From the NCBI RefSeq assembly GCF_000003605.2, contig NW_003110486.1:61253-95980 (forward strand): a stretch of 34,728 nt of DNA, read 5' to 3'. Positions 20,007 to 29,254 of the stretch are shown one piece after another. Origin of the DNA: Saccoglossus kowalevskii. Taxonomy: Eukaryota > Hemichordata > Enteropneusta > Harrimaniidae. The notes below the pieces were generated by a model. That model was not told the origin of the DNA, did not search any database, and was given only the letters and a program-made list of their open reading frames with translations. Positions within the stretch are counted from its first letter, which is position 1, and the number at the start of each line of letters is the position of its first letter. The translations under genes were made by a program, and so were the position numbers.

Positions 20007-20549
20007 CTAATTTTTATACGTCTTTTCCTCCCAGGAATACATCATGGGAATGCCGAAATCCAAAACGTTTAGAACAAATTTAGTGAACTTCTTTGTGTGG
20101 GGGGTATGGTCAAACCCTGGGGGCAGCCATGTATGTTTTTTATTATTAGAGGACACTTACGTGCGTAATCGTTCCATATTCGGAATTTGTGTTTCCTAAA
20201 ATTATGACATACTGTAACTTATGGCGTTTCTGTGACAGATGTATAATAAATATGGTTATTATCACATGACCTTGGTGCTTTTATGGCATCATGGATTGTA
20301 TCCTCGGTTTGTGGATAATACTAGCCTATGACGTCACATTTATCGCCCATCACTACGAACAAGTGATATCAGGTGATAACCTTATAGCATTGTATATATA
20401 TTTGCTAGGGCCTCTTTTCTGTCACTGTATCTGCTGCATTGTGTTTTTAATCAGAATGTGCATTGATATGAATAAACACACCGTAATATGCATGGCATTT
20501 AGACTTACTACATAATGCCAACTGATTATTATTATGTCAGGCATAAATA
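20007..20549. other. No supported gene
   Basis: Contains a 74-codon plus frame (20291-20515) with hydrophobic stretches (ILGLWIILAYDVTFIAH and LLGPLFCHCICCIVFLI) but no splice or promoter context. It is probably a chance frame. Confidence 0.3.
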
Positions 20550-20712
20550 GATGCCCGTGTTATAACTATGTTATTATTTGGACCGAGTTAAAGGGTCTCA
20601 TTAAATATGCGCATATTATTAGGTCAAGCTCAGACTTGTTGAATTGATGCCTGTGTTATAACTGTGTTATTATTTGGACTGAGTTAAAGGTCTCATTAAA
20701 TATGTGCATATT
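20550..20712 (+). repeat. Direct duplication, 96-bp offset
   Basis: GATGCCCGTGTTATAACTATG at 20550 recurs as GATGCCTGTGTTATAACTGTG at 20646. Both copies continue TTATTATTTGGAC, GAGTTAAAG, TCTCATTAAATATG and GCATATT. The copies are about 67 bp long and closely similar, so the duplication is fairly recent. Confidence 0.85.
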
Positions 20713-21104
20713 TAATTAACCATGGGCTCCATTGACAAATTGCATGTCAATAAGTGCACATATGCATCAATCAGACTTAAAACAACCAAAATTGATTGAT
20801 TATTTGGAAGCTATATAATGAGAAAGGTATTACAGTATTTATTGCAAGTATTTACACTAATGCTCTACTGTGTCACTGTCAACACATGTATTGTAATTCC
20901 TCTAGTAGAAGTGCATTGCCCTGAATTTAAATCAAGAGTCGCAATTAAGGCCTGTTCGCTGTCCCATACAGGCAGATTTTAGTTGGGACAGGTAAATATA
21001 GAAATTGGCTGTCTGAAAAATTGAATAAAGATATCAAGTTTTTACTATTTTGAAAATTTCAACTGTGGTAGGGCCCAGTTTTCAACTGGTCGTAGGACCT
21101 TGCT
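20713..21104. other. No supported feature
   Basis: AT-rich spacer. The words GGGCCCAGTTTTCAACTGG and CGTAGGACCTTGCTTTCAAC just before the next element do not form a recognisable repeat. Confidence 0.3.
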
Positions 21105-21357
21105 TTCAACACTTTTAGTGGAAATTATTCTGTAAATATAATCTGGTTGTATATTTGAAACCATTCACAAAATTATTTAGCATTTGTATGATATTTTGAT
21201 AACAATTGACAAACTTTTTGATCGACAACTAAAAGCAATATCTCAATCTCTCTGTATGGCTCCAAATGGTGATGAAATTTACTAAAAATTTTACAAAATG
21301 TGAAAATATTTGCATTGAATTTTGGGCGGAAAAAATATCTGGCACTCAAAGGGTTGA
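21105..21357 (-). mobile_element. TTAA-type MITE (family B), 253 bp
   Basis: On the minus strand it starts TCAACCCTTTGAGTGCCAG and ends TTTCCACTAAAAGTGTTGAA, inverted relatives of each other (TTAACCCTTTGAGTG-type). The TTAA at both edges has decayed to TTGA and TTCA. It shares TTGTGAATGGT plus the CCACT-AAAG-GTT end with the copy ending at 14708. Minor frames cross it, none recognisable. Confidence 0.55.
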
Positions 21358-22381
21358 TTTCATTGGAGTCCAATTTCTGTAGAACAGATTATAGTAAACA
21401 ACAGTTTGTTTTCAACGTATATTTCTATGACACCAGAACCCTGGATTTAGTTAGCAGTATTGAAATAATTAATTCCACCGAACCGAGACTAATATTCAGT
21501 TCAATAATGATAATGTTTTATTACATGTATGAAAAAATATAAATTTTCATTAGCATGGCAGTAAACGAGTGTGAAGACATGTACATTTCAGCAGTGATAA
21601 AATATTATCTAAATGACCGAAAATCGCAATAAAAAAAACCTAATTACTGATACTACTGTAGCATTAATGTATTAATCTGCCATTCAAAATTTAACACATT
21701 GCCTTTAGATACTGTTTAATATTTATTTTGGTTATCGGCTATCGAGGCTTTTAGCGGGGGATGTGTTAACCTTTATGCTTATGCCTATCCATAGTTTTGC
21801 TAAGTACTAGATTAGATGACTTGATTTAAAACACAAGAGTCCAAAATTCGACAGGTTGCAAGTCTGAAAAAAAGTAGTGACTGAACGAGCCAAGTTGATA
21901 GCTAACCGTCACCACGTCTGTTAGTGGTGACCATCAATTTTGTTTTTCGTTATGTTCCTGTCAGTTCCCATTTCATAAAATGACCAATTATGTTCAATGT
22001 TTACTATTAAGAGGTAATTGTGTTGTAGACTAGATGTCGTCTTTTTAATCTACGAATAATAGACTTGTGAATCGGTCTGAAAGGCTGTTAGCGGGCCTTG
22101 TGTATGGGTCAGTCTGTGCATGCAAGTTCTCATGGAAATATACTAAAGACACAGAGACAGCCAATCAGTGATGACACAGAATTCTGTGCTGTCTACGTAT
22201 TTATGTAGCGATTCACCAGGCCATTCTTGAGTGCACTGGGAAGGATGCTCTGGATTCCAGGCTAGTTGTGTTTCTCATTTTGTTTTTTCATCAGATTCAA
22301 TATCGCTAACTGATCGCCACTGAGCTAATCATATTACTGATTGTGTGTCTGTGTCAACTTTTTCTTTTCGGACTTCTTCTT
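21358..22381. other. About 1 kb without a supported gene
   Basis: An 80-codon frame (21300-21542) begins inside the family B MITE and is not a gene. The rest shows no repeat or coding pattern. Confidence 0.3.
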
Positions 22382-22703
22382 GAAAACCGCAAGTCTGGTT
22401 GTTTTGATACTTTATGTATATGTACTATCGGTAGACCTCTCTTAGATTTGTTCATTTCCTGATGATACATGTTTCTTTAATTCTCTAATTTTGATGAATA
22501 CTTTTGTCATTTTTGGTGTAAATTGATATTTTTCTGATTGGTTTGATACCCTACATATTTATACCCTGGGTAGACCTTTCTTAGATTTATTCTTTATGAT
22601 GATGTCTAATTTAATTTTGATGAATATTTTTGTTGTTTTTTGGTAAAAAGTTGTATTTTCAACTTCATGTTGAAAACCGATTGCAGTAATACTATACATA
22701 TAG
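22382..22703 (+). repeat. Tandem repeat, about 140-bp unit, interrupted in its third copy
   Basis: TTTGATAC occurs at 22403 and 22542, and GGTAGACCTnTCTTAGATTT at about 22431 and 22568, giving a period near 139. GAAAACCG recurs at 22382 and 22673, which starts a third unit. The third unit stops at 22703 where the inverted-repeat element begins. Its continuation (GGTAACCTCACTCAGATTTA, TTCATTTCGTGAT) resumes at 24375 on the far side. Confidence 0.7.
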
Positions 22704-24371
22704 GTACCGTACTTATCCGGGTAAGAGCCCATGCCTGGACAAACGCCCACCCCCCACTTTTGACACAATAAAGAAGTTGAGGTCATATCTGTGCACACGC
22801 CCAGGGGGTCTTTTTCTACACAAAACAAAAAACAAACAAAAAATATTTTCTATTCGTTGACTGTGGTTGTATTAACAGTTGACTTTCTTGAACTTTGTCG
22901 TGATACTTATAAAAATTGTTAATTGCGTAAAACAAGGGGTGAATGCAAAATAGCTGTGATAGCTTTCTACCTTCAGGGCAGCGCGTTCACCGCTGATTTT
23001 TTTCAGAATCATAACAGTCAGCAAGTCTATAAAAATAAATATTAAAGCAGAAACGGTATTTCTCTTTTTGAAATATGTCGTGGTCCTAAAAAGGGCCGGC
23101 CGTTTGGTTTGTGCTTCCTTAGAAATGATTCAAGCAAATAGTATAAGGAGAACCGCTAAGCAAGTGTCGCACTCGTTCCGCTTTAGCGTCGCCGACAATG
23201 AAAACAATGTTGCAATATTGTAGCAACCCGTACCTGGGAGAATGGTTGAAATCACGTTATTTTGGCTTTACACAATGTATAAATATTTTGTAGCAGCTTG
23301 CGAATCCATAACTGGGGCCAGCGATTTTGCAATGTCACGTCGAAGACTGCCAACTTTTTTACCATCTTTTATTACCGCTATTGCATTTCTGTCATGAAAA
23401 CTATTCTTCTGTTGTTGGATAAAAAAAAAACTTCCTATTTCAAGTTTGACGCGATATCCATATAGTGAGACATTCCAACCGCCAGAACTTGTTGAATGAT
23501 AACTTTCACCGTGGTCGAGTCTGATAAGAAAGCAATGTCACGATTTGACCTGTATGATGAAATACTAGTAGTGATGTCATTCTTAGCCAATCAGTAAAGC
23601 AGATGCATAAAGGTCAAAGATGATTGCTAGACTGTAAACAAAAGCATCGTGTGCCATCGCAGCAGAGCGACCCCATTTTTCTTGTCTCTTTATTATGATT
23701 AGACATGAATGAAAAGTGCCAAGCTGACAGACTGCGAAATCCGTGGATTAATAGTGCTAAGTCCAAATTGTGTGGGACGATATCAACGAACTTCAGGAAT
23801 AAGTTGTAGGGATTTTGTTCGACCGCTACAGTGACGCGACTTGGACATTTGAGGGTGTTGAGTTTGACGAAGATGCCAATGAACGTACAAATAAAGATCT
23901 GAGAAGTTTTTTCAAACACTTATGAATTTTTATAATTTTTACTGTGTAAATTTGTAAATTATTATTGATCTTGTATGACGGTTGATTCGTAATTTGTCAA
24001 GACCGGAAATCATTTTACGCAGTTCAACCCCTGACATTTTAATTCATTTTGAGTTCACGCGTATTGGGCGTGTTTGTCGGCGGGAAAATTCTAATTCTAA
24101 TGATTTCTCACTGTTGATTTTTATTATTTCTGGTTTATTTGTCAAATTATAAGCAATACATTATTTTTGTTTTACTTCTAGTGTTGCATATTGTTTCTTT
24201 ATTTCCGTTGCATGTTTTCATTTGCCGTTCTATTCCCTGCCGCAGTTCGATCTGCGTGTTGTCAATTTTCGCGAATTTTCGTTTTTTTTGCCGGGGATCT
24301 CCTGGCAAACTTTCTTTTTGGCAATTGTCCATGTTCAGGACCCTGGGCTTATACCCGGATAAATACGGTAC
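22704..24371. mobile_element. 1,668-bp terminal-inverted-repeat transposon carrying gene fragments
   Basis: The left end GTACCGTACTTATCCGGGTA and the right end, which reads GTACCGTATTTATCCGGGTA on the other strand, match at 19 of 20 positions, with AAGCCCA/AGAGCCCA following. Both sides are bordered by TAG (22701-22703 and 24372-24374), a likely 3-bp target-site duplication. The flanks join into the interrupted tandem repeat, so the whole interval behaves as one insertion. Inside are a minus-strand HIRAN-like fragment (23268-23537) and an unrecognised 101-codon minus frame (23614-23919). No transposase is visible. The superfamily is not certain. A 3-bp target duplication is known for Harbinger, but the ends do not identify it. 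Confidence 0.72.
23268..23537 (-). pseudogene. HIRAN-like domain fragment captured in a transposon
   Basis: The minus-strand frame is open for 89 codons between TGA (23538-23540) and TAA (23268-23270) with no upstream ATG. It reads GWNVSLYGYRVKLEIGSFFF, then IQQQKNSFHDRNAIAV, then IKDGKKVGSLRRDIAKSLAP, then VMDSQ. The order G-Y-V, F, N-x-x-D-R-N-A-I-x-V, V-G-x-L-x-R, A-x-x-L-A-P-x-M-D is that of HIRAN domains, such as the one in HLTF/Rad5-type remodelers that binds DNA 3' ends, and of HIRAN-like proteins. The frame stays open across a run of ten T's. The domain's C-terminal strand is missing, because the frame runs into ATKYLYIV and a stop. It is either one exon of a captured gene or a dead fragment. 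The next minus-strand acceptor-like site (CATTCTCCCAG near 23240) opens LLQYCNIVFIVGDAKAERVR, which I do not recognise. Confidence 0.55.
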
Positions 24372-24374
24372 TAG

Positions 24375-24606
24375 TGGTAACCTCACTCAGATTTATTCAT
24401 TTCGTGATAGTTTTTATTTGGTTTGAAATTACTGAAAAAATATCTTGAAAAATGTGAAAAATCATTTAGAAGAAAACATGCTGTTATCTTCAAAATCAGG
24501 GCATATGTCAAAGATGTTGCAATGTCAGTGGAATCTCAATGACTTTGATAAGAACATGTATGTTGGAATTTTAATCAAATTTTCTGTTTCTGCAGAGATG
24601 GTAGTA
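24375..24606. other. Right flank of the insertion; no gene
   Basis: The first 45 bp continue the 140-bp tandem repeat. The rest is AT-rich. Short frames here (24445-24681) have no content. Confidence 0.4.
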
Positions 24607-25047
24607 TTAACCTTTTCACAACCAGACTTTTTTGCGCAAATTTTTTGCACTTTTTATATTCTTTACAATTTTTGGAAATGAATCCTAATTTTGGAGCCGA
24701 CAGACACAATTTTAGTCAATTTTTAGTTTTTACTCAAAAAATTTGGCTCTTTTTAGCCCAATCTTCTGAATGAATGTGCAGACTATAAACCGGACTACTG
24801 TGGAATACTTTATTTTCACTGGAATTCATTTTCGCTGAAAAGGCTTTTTGGGCGTTTTGTATGGAATTTATTTTCACTGATTTTTGATGAGTTTATTGTG
24901 AAATATAGGAAAAAAAGTATATTTGCTGGATTTTATTTTCACGGAATCATGGAAAATAGCGAAAATAAATGCCAAGCGTAAATAAAGTATTCTACAGTAT
25001 TTTGTGAATTTGAGATGAAAAGAAGGAACTGGTTGTGAAACAGTTAA
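24607..25047 (+). mobile_element. TTAA-type MITE (family A) with a second MITE nested inside
   Basis: The ends are TTAACCTTTTCACAACCAG (24607-24625) and CTGGTTGTGAAACAGTTAA (25029-25047), inverted repeats matching at 17 of 19 positions, with TTAA at both edges as in piggyBac-type elements. Without the 204-bp insertion at 24796-24999 it measures about 237 bp, in line with the uninterrupted copy at 14144-14367. The interior (AATTTTGGAGCC, AAAAAATTTGGCTCTTTTTA) matches the copies at 12781 and 14144. Confidence 0.82.
24796..24999 (+). mobile_element. TA-flanked MITE (family T), copy 3, nested
   Basis: A 204-bp foldback: left TACTGTGGAATACTTTATTT, right AATAAAGTATTCTACAGTA. Next inward, CACTGGAATTCATTTTCGCT pairs with GCGAAAATAAATGCCAAGCG. 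It sits inside the family A MITE. The related uninterrupted copy at 12781-12930 has a single TA at the corresponding point, which shows that TA was the target and was duplicated. Confidence 0.9.
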
Positions 25048-25683
25048 TGTTCAGTGGGAAAGGAGCGTTTCAGTTTATGTTGTTAAATTATTCGTCCTGA
25101 AAGATCTAAATATTTACAGTACGTAGGAGAATTCTGGATGTCTGGTTGTGACCTTTCGTGACACCAGGAATACTCCCTCGGTACTTCAGGCAATGTTTCG
25201 ATTTGCAAGTACATGTTGTATATTATGTGTATAAACTAAAAGACATCTGAAGAAGATGTAGATAATGAAACCAATATAATTAAATTCCACATTTTTGTTG
25301 TAAATTGTCAACCCTCTAACCTCACATTTTTCTTTTGATAGACAGACTAGGCCATTAACTTGTAAAAATACTGCTAACAATCCGTTCTTGTAGTTATAAA
25401 ATGTTGTCTTTCCCCTATTTGTCAAATATCGGTGAGTAACCCATTGAACACCAAAGGCAACTTTTGTCACTACTTTTAAAAAAAAAAAAAATTCATATAT
25501 TTTAAAAATATAATCAAGACCTGTGGACAACAGAAAGTTTGGTTTGTTTGTTACAAAATTAACAAATTAACTTTTTGGTGGGAAAAATGAAGGATTTGTC
25601 AACGGGTTTAGCGTTCTGGCTGTATTTCTTGTCTTGGTTACTGTTGACGTATGAATATTGAACTTCAAAGAGGCTTCAAATAT
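25048..25683. other. No supported gene
   Basis: A 114-codon minus frame (25186-25530) crosses an A run and has no recognisable motif. AT-rich. Confidence 0.3.
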
Positions 25684-25980
25684 ATAGAACATTTTCTGTT
25701 CACTGTGAGATCGCATTATGTGTGAAAAAGAACGTAAAAACAGGACAAATAAAGGTCATAGCATCGTGTCAAAATATTGAATGAATTCAACACTAAACGT
25801 ATTCCCTACAATGTCATCTTAGTTGCAGACCCTTATTTTTGTATTTACCCTTGCTCATAAACATCACATAATCAAGCAATAGATCATTTTCCGTTCACTG
25901 CGAAATCCCGCGTTAAGCGTGAAATTGACAGTATGAACTTGAGAAACAAAGATCACGGTGTTGTAGTGGTGTAAAAACAT
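25684..25980 (+). repeat. Diverged direct duplication, about 195-bp offset
   Basis: ATAGAACATTTTCTGTTCAC, then TGTGAGATCGC (25684 onward), recurs as ATAGATCATTTTCCGTTCAC, then TGCGAAATCCCGC (25879 onward). Shared downstream words are GTGTGAAA/GCGTGAAA, ACAAATAAAGGTCA/ACAAAGATCACGG and GTCAAAATATTG/GTAAAAACATTG. It is old and degraded. Confidence 0.5.
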
Positions 25981-26935
25981 TGTTTTTGATTTGATAGAGG
26001 CGGAAGTATTTTGGAGGTATTTCCGCGCCTATTAATGTGCAATACACATCTGATGTATATAAAGTATATTACCTTTTGACAATGAACTATGAAAAAGCAG
26101 CATATGTTAGGTCTGCGTTTTTCATACATTATGCAAATTCTTGCAATGACAAAAAAATCTTTATTATTATTCCCTTGTCGTTCTTTGATATTTCCTCCAC
26201 TATTCCTACATAGTACAGTCTCAACTCTGAAATTCAAATTTTGATGATGTATATGTTGCCACGTTGTTTAATACATACTGTAAAAGTATTATTTTTCATT
26301 TAATTTCACTTTTGTTATATTCACTGGGTTTTGAAATATCCCATGAAACGACCATAATTCTACTGTAATTTTAGAACCTTACATTTTTGCGTATTTAATT
26401 TAGAAAATTTCGCTTCACTACTCGTGAAGAAATTTGAGAACCGGTGAATATTTTAATGCTCTTAGACTGTTCTCTGAATTACATAGTAGTTTCAGCTAGA
26501 CTCATTAGTTGAATCCCTAGACCAATCAGATTTTAACCTTTGCCCATCGCTGCTCGTTGGCAAGAAAATTGACTATTTTGCCATGAGGGTAAACACTTAT
26601 TAAAATTGCTGTGACCTAAGCACCCTCATTTAGCCCACCTATCCTCCTGGGCATTATCACAGCAGGTAAGACATCTCATTTGCATATTACCTCAAGTTAC
26701 CAGTATATTTAACGACTATATTTTCACTGTCAATCTTCTAATTGACGTTGTTTGCATAAATACATGTATATACACAGTATTTGCTCGGTTAGTTGTGTAA
26801 ACGCTTTATATGTACGCTTTATACGTACAGATGAATACAGAGGTGTTTCTATAGTCACAATATTTAATATTTTGATAATTCAATTTTGAGTTTATTGTAG
26901 ATGTGCTTCTAATAGATCAAAATAGTAATGTTATG
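25981..26935. other. No supported gene; faint repeat traces
   Basis: AGGCGGAAGTATTTTGGAGG, then TATTTCCGCGCC near 26000, resembles GACGCAGGAAGTATCTTAGT, then TTCATTTCCGCGC near 28197, a possible old repeat pair. TACTGTAAAAGTATT at 26277 looks like one end of family T without a partner. TAGATGTGCTTCTAATAGAT at 26898 belongs to the AATAGAAGC motif family. Confidence 0.35.
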
Positions 26936-27090
26936 TCGTTAGAGTGTTATAAACTGTGTTACATCATGATTCCAGTAGAAAAATATGCACGCTTAGGTTG
27001 GGATTGCACCCAATATAACAAGTGTTACAAGCTTTCCTGCAAAATGAACAGAAATAGACACAACATAATGCTCAAAACAGCAAACACCAA
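26936..27090 (-). repeat. Inverted copy of the leader of the 66-bp array
   Basis: The reverse complement matches 30741-30890 closely: GCTGTTTTGAGCATTATGTT, GTGTCTATTTCTGTTCATTT, then GTAACACTTGTTATATTGGG, TTTTTCTACTGGAATCATGA, CAGTTTATAACAC. It differs by small indels. In translation both copies read IPVEK and CTQYNKCY-L, then KMNRNRHNI in the same frame. This locus lacks the 66-bp array. Confidence 0.8.
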
Positions 27091-28462
27091 ATTTTTCAAA
27101 AGGCTTAAAAGAGAAGTCTCATACAGCAACAGATAGTTACGTATTAATATCAGCCAGTTCTTTTTTCAAAGATATCTGCTTTCTTTAACGAAAAAGAAAC
27201 CCAACCAGTACCGGGGTAGCATTGCAATATAGCGCACTGTTTTGTAAATAAAGTAGCAATATTGATATCAATTTACCATTACAAACTGTTATATTAAAAC
27301 TATCAATATTTCTGTTTCATTGGGATGATTTTTCATTCACAAGAAAAAAACAGTTCAGTGTTCACTTTCCAGCTATGAACTCAAACGTGTTCAATATGGC
27401 TCCCATATGACATAGTGTAAACAGCTTTGATTTCACGAGTGAACAATTTTGGGGAATTTTGAGTCGATGAAAGGCATGAACTTTGCAGCACCCAACATTT
27501 CTCTCCGGTCCTAATACAGGAATATTGGTGACTTTCGCAAAATGTTGTCTTCATGAACATAATAAAATCAAATCATGAAAATTTTCGAACGAAAATTAAA
27601 CAAATTTACAGTATACAATACGTGTGTTTATCCAATATATGAACGCGTGTCGAATGACGACTTGCTCTTCAAAAGGGTGCGAGGTCAGCATTATTGTCAA
27701 TATGCGATAATAAAAGGAATCTGATTCTCACTGTCATCTGTTTCAATAACGGTTTCTGTGGCAATTAAAATGCATGGTGTGTATTTGCTTTACGTTTGAG
27801 CGGCTGTCAGATACAAGTAGCAGAAAAAAAAAGTGTAATTCATCACTGGCATGAAGGAGTGTCAACAAGATAATTGAAAAGTTTACCACCGGTAGAAATT
27901 ACTGCTGACCTAGGGAGACCTTTCAGGTTATCTTCTCTCTCAGGTTATCAAAGAAACATGTTACATTTCCTATGAAACAAATCACCCATGATAATGAGCA
28001 TTGAAACTGCTGGTCTATTCAAAAAAACAATTCACATTATAAAGGGAATCAGTACGATGTTCGTGCAGTTATTTCAAACCTTGGTTTATCATGAACTAGT
28101 CGCAAGAAATTTATGCAAATAATGTTTGGAAAAGTGGAAATTGCTTATTTACGACAGGGAAGTGATGTCGACTGATGGGTATACCAGTATAAATAGACGC
28201 AGGAAGTATCTTAGTTTCATTTCCGCGCTATATAAGGAATCATTATTGTTGTTTGATGCAGTGTAAATCGTGGCTGCCTTTGTATTATTAACAGTTCAAA
28301 GATATGTCAGGTAGGATCTTCAATCACTACAGTCATAGCTTCAAACTCGCTCAAATTTCGTACAAATGTTTCACATGTGTTGTATTTTTTGCATGGAACG
28401 CGTATTGAACAGAAGTACGTTACCTGAAACATTTCATGCATTTGTCTACTTCAGTAGATGAG
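27091..28462. other. About 1.4 kb without a supported gene
   Basis: Presumed intron or intergenic DNA. No frame, splice pair or repeat with clear ends was found, apart from the faint repeat trace near 28197 mentioned for 26000. Confidence 0.3.
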
Positions 28463-28660
28463 GTTAAACCCTTTGATTGTCAATTGTTTCCCCGCTCAAG
28501 ATAAGTACCGCAAAATCTGTATTAGAAGCCGCATTCCTAATAGAAGCCGCATCTATTCTTTTTGAACAATTGAGACCTAAAAATTCACCATTTCTCATAT
28601 GTGTACATGCTTTAATAGAAGCCGCACCCCCTCTGTTGCATTTTAATAGAAGCCGCTGCT
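28463..28660 (+). repeat. Repeat with four AATAGAAGCCGC motifs; TTAAACCCTTTGATTG at its left
   Basis: The 12-mer (A/T)TAGAAGCCGC occurs at 28521-28532, 28539-28550, 28614-28625 and 28645-28656, all on one strand. Just upstream, GGTTAAACCCTTTGATTG (28463 onward) resembles the TTAACCCTTTGAGTG end of the family B MITE, but no right-hand partner is seen. The 62-codon frame across it is a by-product of the motif. Confidence 0.6.
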
Positions 28661-29064
28661 TTTAATACAGATTTTACAGGACATTTGTGCACATTTTCTG
28701 TAATTTTTACTGAATTCAATCTTGATTTTGGACTGAACAGACAAAATTTCTTGTAGTTTTTATCAGAAAATTTTTCATCAACATTTTCTGAGGAAAAGAG
28801 CAGACTGAATGAAACTCTTTTATATACTAGTCAATTTGTTATAGTGTCTGAAAATGACTTTAGCATTTGAAGGATGAATATCAAAATGTAGTTTAAACGT
28901 ACATGTTTTATATAAAAGACTGTGTAGTCTGATAGAAAGTACTTATAGAAAAATCAAACACTTAGTTTCTGTTTCTCCGCTACAAATAGGACCCATTTTT
29001 GGTCTGAAATGAGGGTTCAATGGGGTCAGAAATTCAGGTTAACCAAGGTGAATTTCTATTTCAG

Positions 29065-29234
29065 TACTGTAAAATATATAGCTGGAATACATTTTTTCAC
29101 TGTTTTGGTGTTTTGAATGGAGTTTATTTTCACTGAATTTTGATGAGTTGAATGTAAAATATAGGAAACAGGTAATTCACTAGATTTTTTTTTTCATTGA
29201 ATCGCTCCTTCAGCGAAAATAAAGTATTTTACAG
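29065..29234 (+). mobile_element. TA-flanked MITE (family T), copy 4
   Basis: A 170-bp copy: left TACTGTAAAATATATAGCTG, right AAATAAAGTATTTTACAG. The core TTTTGAATGGAGTTTATTTT and TGAATGTAAAATATAGGAAA is shared with copies 2 and 3. The right-hand TA has mutated. Its right end is 20 bp from the target duplication of the neighbouring SINE. Confidence 0.8.
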
Positions 29235-29254
29235 AACATTGTTTAAATAAAAAC

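Noticed and set aside
23614-23919. 101-codon minus-strand frame as the transposase of the 1.67-kb element
   Set aside because: No DDE, zinc-finger or other transposase pattern can be seen. Kept only as an unrecognised frame within the element.
26277-26400. Fifth copy of the TA-flanked MITE (TACTGTAAAAGTATT)
   Set aside because: Only the left 30 bp resemble the family. No matching right end or core was found.
28664-28790. Fourth copy of the family A MITE
   Set aside because: Words such as ATTTTGGACTGAACAGACAA and TAGTTTTTAT resemble the family interior, but the ends and the AAATTTGGCT core are missing. It may be a very old relic.
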